Assembly (NCBI GenBank): GCA_937974275.1
Contig: CALJIF010000063.1
Span: 1-24,825, forward strand
From: an uncultured Flavobacteriales bacterium
GTDB taxonomy: Bacteria; Bacteroidota; Bacteroidia; Palsa-965
DNA length: 24,825 nucleotides
Reading direction: 5' to 3'
Shown: positions 14,943 to 22,227 of the stretch, in pieces
How the letters are laid out: each line of letters begins with the position of its first letter
Position numbering within the stretch: position 1 is the stretch's first letter
Program-made: the position numbers and the translations under genes
The notes under the pieces: generated by a model
What the model was told of the DNA's origin: nothing
The model's input: the letters and a program-made list of their open reading frames with translations, nothing else
Database searches by the model: none

Positions 14943-17900
14943 TTATTTGTCCAATAAACGTAATGCTTCTTCCGTACTGATTTTTTCTCCGTTATTCCAG
15001 GCTACAACGAACGAATCGCCGAGTCCTTTGGAGATAGCTTCTTCTTTCAATGCAACTGCTTCTTCATAAGATTGAAATTGCCCCATTTGGTAAACAGTTA
15101 AACCCGACTTGGTATCCAAATACGCTTTCACACCGCGTGACGCAAACAATAAATATTTGTTGGCAATATCTACCGGAACTTCATCACGGAATGCACCCAT
15201 TTGCACACTGAATACAATTCCCTGAGCGGTAACCGGAGTGGTCGGTAAATTATTGGCCGGTGCATTGTTTGATGAATTATTGGAAGAAGGATTAGCACTA
15301 TTTGTTGGTGCAGGAGAAGTATTTACAGCAGGAGAAGTATTGGAAGTGTTATTAGCAGGTGCATTATTCGTATTAGAATTGTTAGTAGAATTGCCTTGCT
15401 GATTTACGGGAGAACTTGTTCCTGCATCTCCGCTACCTTCAGCACGAATACCCTGAGCTTCCAAAGTGCGTGCTTCATCCAATGTGATGCGTTTTCCATT
15501 ATAATAAGCGGTAACAAAGGCATCACGAATACCTAAACGATTGATCGCGTTTTTGGAAGTTACTGCTGCATTTACGTTGTTGTATTTGCCTGCAGAATAG
15601 CGCAGATATCCGTTGGCAGTGCGTTCGCTGAATAAGCCATCCAAATTATACAATTGCCCGCGAGAAACAGGACGGGAGAATACGCCTACCTGAACCGTGT
15701 AAAACAATCCTTGTACTGCAGCTACATCTGTTGCCGGAGCAATATCTGCATTGTTAGCAGGAGTGTTGTTCGAAACAGTCGGCGTGTTGGTAGAAGGAGA
15801 ATTATTGGTTGTTGGCGTATTCGATGTGTTTGAATTGTTATTGGTTACAACAGGCGTATTGCTTGTTGGTGTAGCATCGCTTGGCACAGATTGTCCCGAC
15901 ATGCGCGCTGCTTCCGCCAGTGAAATTCGTTTACCATTATAAAATGCAACTACAAACGCATCGCTGTATCCTAGACCTCGCACCTCATTTTTCGCAGCGT
16001 TTGCAGTATTCAACACCTTGAATTCGCCGGCAAAATAACGCGTAAGTCCGCTTGAAGTTTGTTCTCCTGTTAAAGGCTGAATGCCTTTGAATATTGCAGG
16101 CGAAATCGGATTACGGAACGCACCTACTTGCACTTTGTATACTAAGCCTTCCGGCAAGCTTGCGTTTACATTAATACTTGCAGGTGGTGCTGCATTAGGT
16201 TGAATGCTGAACGATTCACCCGGCTGCAATTGAGTGGCTACACGAGAAGTGTTGTTCGGATCAGGCGTGTTATTGGTTGTTGGAGTCGAATTATTTCCGT
16301 TAGCCGAACTGTTGTTTGCATTGATATTCGTATTCGCAGGGTTAGTGGATGTATTTGCAATTGGATCGTTAGCGGCTGTTGGGTTGGCCTGACGTTCTGA
16401 ATTAGCAACAGCAGTAACCTGATCATAGGTATTTTTATCCAGTTCGTTCAAATACAAATCCGCTTCCTTCTGCTTTTGTTCTGAAGTGATGCGCATTCCA
16501 ACCAGTTCATCGTTCAACGAATCGCGACGTTTGAAATCTTGTTTCGCTAATTCATTATAGCGTTTCGATTCATCCAGATACTGCTGGCGTTGTGTCGCAT
16601 CCTGTTCATCGGCAGCTTTACTTGCGAACTCCTGTGATTTGGCAATATTGTTTTCACCACTGCGCTGTGCAGCCGCTGCTGCTTGTTCGGTGCGCTGCTC
16701 CTCTTGTTTCGCCGCCAAGGCTTCTGCATTACGCTCGTTATATTCTTGGTAAGCTTCAGAATTCTTGATGGCTGCGACTTCCTCCGGACTATACGGTTGC
16801 CCGGTTACAGGATTAATCGCTGCGCGGGATGTGGAGTTCGGATTGGTACTCGAAGTGTTATTAGTAGGATTCGTTGTTGTTGGATTGTTGTTCAAATTTG
16901 TATTCGGTGAAGTGTTATTCGTTACCGGATTATTCGAATCGTTATTATCAGGAGTATTTGTTGTTGGATTGTTGGCAACAGGATTGCTGTTCGAATTTGT
17001 GTTCGGTGACGTGTTATTCGTTACCGGATTATTCGATGCGTTGTTGTCAGGATTCGTGGTGCTCGAATTATTAGGAACAGGATTGTTGTTTGAATTAGTA
17101 TACGGAGTAGTGTTATTTGTTGCGGGATTCGCTTTGCTTGCAACAACAGCTTCGCTAACTCCGGCCTTTTGATACGCAGCAATTGCTTCTTGTTGCTTTA
17201 GCAATGCCTGTTGCTCCTTTTCCTCTGCACTTCGTAACTTTTCACTACGTGTAAATTGGTCTGTTGCTTGTGCCGCAGCAGCTCTATCCGCACCAGCCTG
17301 TTTCATCAGGTTATCGGCTTCTTCCTGCTTTAGTCGCGCGACTTCAACGCCCGGATCACTATTCCCCGATGCGTTAGTCTGCATTGCATTCAAACGCGCA
17401 GCATTGTCATTAAACTGTGAATTGTTTGCTGAACCTTGAGCTGCAGATGCTTCCGCTTCTTTATCCCATGCCTGTCGCTGCGCTGCTGTTGCTTCGCGCA
17501 ACAAACGATTCTTCTCTTCGCCCTGAGCTTTTGCCGCTGCCTGTGTTAACGAATCCTGTTTAGCTCGCAATTCGTTAGCTTCTTCACGTTTTTCATCACG
17601 GTTCGTAATAGCAGCTTTTGCCGCATTGTTTTCAAACACCACATTGTCTTCTACAACGGCATTCGGATTTGGCTGTGTTGTATTGGAAGCAACAGGAGCA
17701 ACTTGTCCGGCTTGTTCCGCGCGGATATTTGCAGCTTCCGCTTCAGCACGTTTTTCGTTTTCCGCATTACGCAAAACAGCAATTTCCTGCTTGAGTTGCT
17801 CTTGTTGTTTTTTGTTTTTAGTGTTAGATAATGCTTGTTCCTTCTTATCAGCTTCTGCACCCAATTGATCAGCCCAATCCGTGTACAACTGCTGCTCCGC

Positions 17901-20900
17901 TTCTGCCTTCTCCTTCGGATCCGAAATTGCAGCAACCTCGGCTTGTTTAGTCGTGAAATTATTATCTACCGGTTGGGTTATCTGAGCATTTTTAGCTGCT
18001 GCAGCCTGCTCTTGCTGTTGTTTCTGTTCTTCCTGCTTTGCAACATTAGTGGCAGTTCGTGCTTCATTTTTCAACGCCACACTTCGCTGTTCCAACTGCG
18101 CTATTTCATTTTTCAGTTGTGCTTTCTCGTCCTTGTCCTTGGTATTCGCTAACTGTGCTTTCTTCTCTTTAATGTCCTGATCTATGGATGCGGCCCACTC
18201 CGTTTTTACTTGAGCTTCCTGTTCTGCTTTTGTTACCGGATTGCTAATGGTATCAATTGCGGTGATACGAGAACTGAATTCAGCATCTGCTTTTTCACGC
18301 GGCGAAAGATTCCTTTCAGAATTGTCGTTGCCGGAATTGTTATCGGTTAACGGATTGGCATCATTACTACCTGAATTGTTGACAGGATTATTGCTGTCAT
18401 TATTCTGCGGATTGTTCGGATTGGTAGTGTTGTTTGTTACCGGATTAGCATCATTATTACCTGAATTGTTTACAGGATTATTGCTGTCATTATTCTGAGG
18501 ATTGTTCGGATTGGTAGTATTGTTAGTTACCGGATTAGCATCATTATTACCTGAATTGTTTACAGGATTGTTGTTGCCGTTATTCGGAGGATTGTTCGGA
18601 TTGGTAGTATTGTTCGTTACCGGATTAGCGCCGTTATTTCCTGAATTGTTTACAGGATTATTGCTGTCATTATTCTGAGGATTGTTCGGATTGGTAGTAT
18701 TGTTAGTTACCGGATTAGCGTCGTTATTTCCTGAATTATTTACAGGATTGTTTGAATTGGTAGTATCGTTCGTTACCGGATTAGCATCGTTGTTTCCTGA
18801 ATTATTTGCAGGATTGGTGTTGCCGTTATTCTGAGAATTTGATGTTGTATTATTTACAACCGGCTTATTCGAATTGTTGCCATTTGTGTTCGATGGTTTG
18901 TTCGAGTTATTCCCGGATTGATTGTTGGCAGGAGAGTTATCCGCTATCGGATCAGGAGGAATAGTTTTGGTTTCTGCCGGATTAGTTGCTGCGACCGGAC
19001 GAGCCGTACCGGCATCCATTGCTGACTGCTGATAAGTGTTAATATCCTGCTCCAGTTGTTTCTTTGCTTCAGGACTTGTTGCTACGGGAGCTATTTCCGT
19101 GTTGCGTGACTGAGCGATGGTATTATTAGCCGCTTGTGCTTTGTTATTCGCATCGTTGTATTCATTCTCGAGACGCTGCACTTTCTTCTCTTGTTTCTTG
19201 ATATCATCGTTGTTGGCGGCGATATCTTCTTCAATACCTTCTATTTGTGCAGCAATACCGGCCTTCAAGTCAGGATCCTTTTCCTTTGCTTCTTCGGCAC
19301 GCAATTGTTCAATCTTTTGTTGATTTTGAACATTTTCTTCTTTTAAATCCTGCAGTTCTGTTTTAGCAGCATCCAATTCTTGTTGCTTCTTGTCGGCTTG
19401 TTCTTTATAGTTTGCTGCAGTGCTTGCACCTTCTTGTCGTGCAGTGGATAATGCCTGCAATTCCTGTTCCTGTTGCGGCAACTGATCCATCGCCACTTTA
19501 TCATTCTTGATTAAGGCCTTATCCAGCGTGTTCGCATATTTATTTGCCGCGTCTGCTTCCTGCTTTTGAGTTTTCGCATCCTGATCCATCGCATTAGCAA
19601 CTGTTACCGCCGCTACAGCTTGCGCCTGAGCAGCATTGGCTTCAGCCTGCTTCTGAGCAGCATCAGCCAGAGCAGTTTGTTTTTCAGGTCCTTCCGGCAA
19701 TGCTTGCGCAGCGGCTAAAGCTTTATCCGCTTCGGCTTGTTTTCCTTTTGCTTCTTTGTTTATTTCAGTTGCATATGTATAGGCACGATCAGCTTGTTGT
19801 TGCGCGGTTACAGCATCCTTTTGTGCATCTTCCGCTTCTTGCTTGGCCGTTGCAACAACTTCCTGATTTGAAACCGGATCGTTGGAAACAGGAACATTGT
19901 CGGCAGGATCGGTATTATTATCCGGATTATTGTCGGCATTAGGATTGCCTAAATCCACAATATCATAGTTCTCGTTAATGGGAACCGTATTGTCCATTTG
20001 TGCTTTGCCTGCAAGAAACTCCGGAGACAACGAAGCAGTATCATCGTCAAACGTGGTGTTGATATACAAAACACGATCGCCATTATCATCTGTATATCCT
20101 ATTTCCTGACGAATGGGTTTAATCTCGTATTGAGGTGGAATTAATACCGTGGCCGTTTGCGTATGTACACCATTTTTCTCAACCGTAAATGTGTATTTAG
20201 AACCATCATTGGGTAGATTGATGAAGTATGAACCTGTTTGTTCATTCGATTTAAAAATTCCCATCATCTGACCATTATCCGCATTCTTCACGATAATGGT
20301 TGATTTTTTAGAAGGATCTGCATCAACTCCCTTAAACGTTCCCGTAATTACAACTTCTGTTGCCTGACGTCGCTCAATAAGCACGTGATACACCATCATC
20401 ATACCGTCTTTGGCACTTCGTGATGATGCAAACCAAGCCGATTTCTCTTCGTAATCCGTTACAAACAAGATGTCGTCATCAGGCGAATTAATCGGGAAAT
20501 CCATGTTTACCGGCTTCTGCCATGTATTGGTTTCTTCGTTTAACTCCGATTTGAAAATATCGTAGCCACCCATACTGTTGTGCCCCTTGGAACAGAAGTA
20601 CAACACTTTTCCATTCGGATGCAAGAACGGATAATCTTCATCGTATTCCGTATTAATCGGATACCCCACATTGTACGGAGCACCCCAGCCACCATTGGGC
20701 AAACGACGCACTACATAAATATCTTTTCCGTTTTCTTCATTATTACCGTAGGAAGAAAAGTAGAGCTCGTTTTTCTCTCCACTTAGGAAGATTACGGATG
20801 TCTCGTTTTTCTTTTTGTCTAACGGTGTTTTGAATTCATCCGGCTTTACGAGCAATTGTCCACTATAACCTTTCAAATTGTAGGTTCGGAAAAAATCTCC

Positions 20901-21410
20901 TTTCGGTAATTCTTTTTTCTCGATAACTGCGAGATCGGTAATGGACTTTAATAACTTCTTACCTGTTTTGCACATGGCAATTTTGTTGTCCACCTGCATT
21001 TTTTCTGCCTTCTTTTTTCCGGCATCCGTTTTATAACGGTTAAAAGATTTTATCGCATCATCAAATCGATAATTCAATTGATAGGCGCGTCCCAAATGAT
21101 ACCAAACATCTTTGTCGGTAGTCGGATCTTTAGAAGCAGTTTCCAGGTACGGTAATGCTTTTGTTTTGTCGGCATTGCTGTACAACATACACACGCCAAA
21201 ACGATAATTGTAGTTGGGATCTTTAGGGTAATTCGCAAGGAGTTGCGAATACAAAGGAAATGCTGCGGCGTAATCTTCCTTTTCGAAAAGTTCGGCAGCT
21301 TTCTTTTTAACCTCTTCTTCGGAACCGGCGGTTTGGGCAGAAAGACCCTGCGCGCTCCACAATACCGTGAAACACACCAGCAGCATACGTACCAAATACC
21401 AATTCCTCAT
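14943..21410 (-). CDS. Giant TPR/PD40 protein with coiled-coil blocks, Asn-rich repeats and three SPOR domains
   Basis: The start is set at ATG 21410, followed by a signal peptide (MRNWYLVRMLLVCFTVLWSA); a GTG five codons upstream is less likely. The product has 2155 residues. Order of parts: TPR-like helices (35-150); PD40 beta-propeller region (203-345, with ELYFSSYGNN, MGGYDIFKS and SAWFASSRSAKDG); a regulatory-like beta domain (350-430); coiled coil rich in Ala/Gln/Glu (514-813); Asn-rich array of 30-residue repeats (817-1033); coiled coil (1033-1427); second Asn-rich array (1427-1530); coiled coil (1532-1673); Asn-rich linker; and three SPOR-like domains (about 1752-1839, 1899-1987, 2062-2154). 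The front resembles the T9SS protein PorE and its relatives, while SPOR domains bind denuded peptidoglycan. I infer an envelope or periplasmic scaffold tied to the cell wall. The SPOR assignment rests on the repeated YKVQVGAF-type start. Confidence 0.85.
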   Translation of the reverse strand: MRNWYLVRMLLVCFTVLWSAQGLSAQTAGSEEEVKKKAAELFEKEDYAAAFPLYSQLLANYPKDPNYNYRFGVCMLYSNADKTKALPYLETASKDPTTDKDVWYHLGRAYQLNYRFDDAIKSFNRYKTDAGKKKAEKMQVDNKIAMCKTGKKLLKSITDLAVIEKKELPKGDFFRTYNLKGYSGQLLVKPDEFKTPLDKKKNETSVIFLSGEKNELYFSSYGNNEENGKDIYVVRRLPNGGWGAPYNVGYPINTEYDEDYPFLHPNGKVLYFCSKGHNSMGGYDIFKSELNEETNTWQKPVNMDFPINSPDDDILFVTDYEEKSAWFASSRSAKDGMMMVYHVLIERRQATEVVITGTFKGVDADPSKKSTIIVKNADNGQMMGIFKSNEQTGSYFINLPNDGSKYTFTVEKNGVHTQTATVLIPPQYEIKPIRQEIGYTDDNGDRVLYINTTFDDDTASLSPEFLAGKAQMDNTVPINENYDIVDLGNPNADNNPDNNTDPADNVPVSNDPVSNQEVVATAKQEAEDAQKDAVTAQQQADRAYTYATEINKEAKGKQAEADKALAAAQALPEGPEKQTALADAAQKQAEANAAQAQAVAAVTVANAMDQDAKTQKQEADAANKYANTLDKALIKNDKVAMDQLPQQEQELQALSTARQEGASTAANYKEQADKKQQELDAAKTELQDLKEENVQNQQKIEQLRAEEAKEKDPDLKAGIAAQIEGIEEDIAANNDDIKKQEKKVQRLENEYNDANNKAQAANNTIAQSRNTEIAPVATSPEAKKQLEQDINTYQQSAMDAGTARPVAATNPAETKTIPPDPIADNSPANNQSGNNSNKPSNTNGNNSNKPVVNNTTSNSQNNGNTNPANNSGNNDANPVTNDTTNSNNPVNNSGNNDANPVTNNTTNPNNPQNNDSNNPVNNSGNNGANPVTNNTTNPNNPPNNGNNNPVNNSGNNDANPVTNNTTNPNNPQNNDSNNPVNNSGNNDANPVTNNTTNPNNPQNNDSNNPVNNSGSNDANPLTDNNSGNDNSERNLSPREKADAEFSSRITAIDTISNPVTKAEQEAQVKTEWAASIDQDIKEKKAQLANTKDKDEKAQLKNEIAQLEQRSVALKNEARTATNVAKQEEQKQQQEQAAAAKNAQITQPVDNNFTTKQAEVAAISDPKEKAEAEQQLYTDWADQLGAEADKKEQALSNTKNKKQQEQLKQEIAVLRNAENEKRAEAEAANIRAEQAGQVAPVASNTTQPNPNAVVEDNVVFENNAAKAAITNRDEKREEANELRAKQDSLTQAAAKAQGEEKNRLLREATAAQRQAWDKEAEASAAQGSANNSQFNDNAARLNAMQTNASGNSDPGVEVARLKQEEADNLMKQAGADRAAAAQATDQFTRSEKLRSAEEKEQQALLKQQEAIAAYQKAGVSEAVVASKANPATNNTTPYTNSNNNPVPNNSSTTNPDNNASNNPVTNNTSPNTNSNSNPVANNPTTNTPDNNDSNNPVTNNTSPNTNLNNNPTTTNPTNNTSSTNPNSTSRAAINPVTGQPYSPEEVAAIKNSEAYQEYNERNAEALAAKQEEQRTEQAAAAAQRSGENNIAKSQEFASKAADEQDATQRQQYLDESKRYNELAKQDFKRRDSLNDELVGMRITSEQKQKEADLYLNELDKNTYDQVTAVANSERQANPTAANDPIANTSTNPANTNINANNSSANGNNSTPTTNNTPDPNNTSRVATQLQPGESFSIQPNAAPPASINVNASLPEGLVYKVQVGAFRNPISPAIFKGIQPLTGEQTSSGLTRYFAGEFKVLNTANAAKNEVRGLGYSDAFVVAFYNGKRISLAEAARMSGQSVPSDATPTSNTPVVTNNNSNTSNTPTTNNSPSTNTPTVSNNTPANNADIAPATDVAAVQGLFYTVQVGVFSRPVSRGQLYNLDGLFSERTANGYLRYSAGKYNNVNAAVTSKNAINRLGIRDAFVTAYYNGKRITLDEARTLEAQGIRAEGSGDAGTSSPVNQQGNSTNNSNTNNAPANNTSNTSPAVNTSPAPTNSANPSSNNSSNNAPANNLPTTPVTAQGIVFSVQMGAFRDEVPVDIANKYLLFASRGVKAYLDTKSGLTVYQMGQFQSYEEAVALKEEAISKGLGDSFVVAWNNGEKISTEEALRLLDK
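14946..15225 (-). other. SPOR-like domain 3 of the giant protein
   Basis: Encodes residues of about 2062-2154, from GIVFSVQMGAFRDEV through GLTVYQMGQFQSYEEA to LGDSFVVAWNNGEKIS at the very end of the protein. The hydrophobic-x-V-Q-x-G-x-F opening and the two halves with a central Y-x-x-G-x-F match SPOR domains. It is the most complete of the three copies. Confidence 0.7.
15450..15716 (-). other. SPOR-like domain 2 of the giant protein
   Basis: Encodes about residues 1899-1987: GLFYTVQVGVFSRPV, then LRYSAGKYNNVNAA and IRDAFVTAYYNGKRIT. It shares the opening and the closing AFV-x-A-x-YNGKRI tag with domain 1. Asn/Thr/Ser-rich linkers flank it on both sides. Confidence 0.65.
15893..16158 (-). 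other. SPOR-like domain 1 of the giant protein
   Basis: Encodes about residues 1752-1839: GLVYKVQVGAFRNPI, then LTRYFAGEFKVLNTANAA and YSDAFVVAFYNGKRIS. It is similar to domain 2 in length and motif order, which suggests domain duplication within the gene. Confidence 0.65.
16840..17115 (-). repeat. Tandem 99-bp repeats encoding Asn-rich segments
   Basis: The plus-strand word GTGTTATTCGTTACCGGATT recurs near 16912 and 17011 and, diverged, near 17110, a 99-bp period. Each unit encodes about 33 residues rich in Asn, Thr, Pro and Ser (for example NNPVTNNTSPNTNSNSNPVA). It lies inside the giant gene and keeps the frame. Confidence 0.75.
18340..18830 (-). repeat. Tandem 90-bp repeat array encoding 30-residue Asn-rich units
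   Basis: The plus-strand marker ACAGGATT with flanking bases recurs at about 18381, 18471, 18561, 18651 and 18741, exactly 90 bp apart, with a last, shorter step of 66 bp to 18807. One unit encodes residues like NPVNNSGNNDANPVTNNTTN followed by PNNPQNNDSN. The 66-bp step fits an in-frame loss of eight codons. All copies keep the reading frame, so the array can grow or shrink without disrupting the giant protein. Confidence 0.9.
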
Positions 21411-21483
21411 ACACGGCGGGGTCACAACCCTTTGTTTGAGCTGATTCCATGCATTAGAGCCACAATAAATGTACCCTAATTCA

Positions 21484-21491
21484 CAAATTTA
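21484..21491 (-). promoter_or_regulatory. Candidate -7 promoter box for the giant gene cluster
   Basis: On the minus strand the sequence is TAAATTTG, an exact match to the Bacteroidota TAnnTTTG box, placed 73 bp upstream of the ATG at 21410 in the largest intergenic gap of the window (133 bp). An ATG triplet, a partial match to TTG, lies 19 bp further upstream. The gap otherwise shows no clear terminator for plsY and no other feature I can support. Confidence 0.5.
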
Positions 21492-21543
21492 ACTCTTTAT
21501 ACGCAAGATGCATGAAAACAGTGAATTCCATAAAGAAAATCAC

Positions 21544-22218
21544 TTAGCCTTGACTAACGGTGTCCTCGTCGGATTCTGAATTGGATTTCAGCTTTTGGGA
21601 CAGGTTCATTCTGGATTCCTGATTACGCAACAATCTTTCGATATTTTTCTGGTGCGTAATAAGTATCAGAATAGCAACCATTATTGAGAATGCCACCATG
21701 GCAGGAACAACGGACGCTCCAAAAAATGCGATGACAATTACAGGAAAAGCAATTCCCGCTGAAATGCTGCTCAAAGAAACGTAACGTGTACTCAGGAATA
21801 CCAGCAAAAACACACCAACTGCCATCAAACACGCGTACGGATGAACCGCCATTACTACGCCAAATAACGTTGCTATTCCCTTACCACCGCGAAATGCCGC
21901 AAACACCGGGAAAATATGACCGATAACGGCCGTGATACCAAAAACCAGCTGAAGATTGACAAAAGGGCGAGAACCTTCAGGAGCTTTGGACACCAAAACC
22001 GCCAGCATTACAGCAAGAAATCCTTTCAGGACATCGAGAAAAAGTACGGTTAAACCGGCTTTCTTACCTAAAACACGAAACGTGTTGGTTGCGCCGGCAT
22101 TGCCGCTTCCGTATTCCCGAACGTCAATACCGTAAAACGTTTTACCAATCCAAACTGCGGATGGCATTGATCCTAACAGATAAGCCACCAACAAAGCAAG
22201 AACTATCGTAATCGTCAT
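21544..22218 (-). CDS. plsY: Glycerol-3-phosphate acyltransferase PlsY
   Basis: The 224-residue product is a multi-pass inner-membrane protein that transfers acyl groups from acyl-phosphate to glycerol-3-phosphate, the first step of phospholipid synthesis. The family motifs are present: YLLGSMPSAVWIGK near the start, DVREYGSGNAGATNTFRVLG (about 33-52), KGFLAV, GHIFPVFAAFRGGKGIAT (about 101-118, glycine- and lysine-rich phosphate site) and the late basic segment HQKNIERLL. About 25 hydrophilic residues follow the usual end (SNSESDEDTVSQG), a modest extension. Start ATG 22218 fits the normal N-terminus. It begins 9 bp after the stop of the large unknown gene upstream, so they are probably in one operon. 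Confidence 0.95.
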   Translation of the reverse strand: MTITIVLALLVAYLLGSMPSAVWIGKTFYGIDVREYGSGNAGATNTFRVLGKKAGLTVLFLDVLKGFLAVMLAVLVSKAPEGSRPFVNLQLVFGITAVIGHIFPVFAAFRGGKGIATLFGVVMAVHPYACLMAVGVFLLVFLSTRYVSLSSISAGIAFPVIVIAFFGASVVPAMVAFSIMVAILILITHQKNIERLLRNQESRMNLSQKLKSNSESDEDTVSQG

Positions 22219-22227
22219 AGTGCGTTT

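Noticed and set aside
17835..18152. Plus-strand open frame rich in Leu, Phe and Ile opposite the giant gene
   Set aside because: Its hydrophobicity follows from being the complement of Gln/Lys/Glu-rich coiled-coil codons; it is not a credible membrane protein.
18340..18830. Regularly spaced repeats that might be taken for a CRISPR array
   Set aside because: The repeats are contiguous 90-bp units with no unique spacers and stay in frame within a single coding region.
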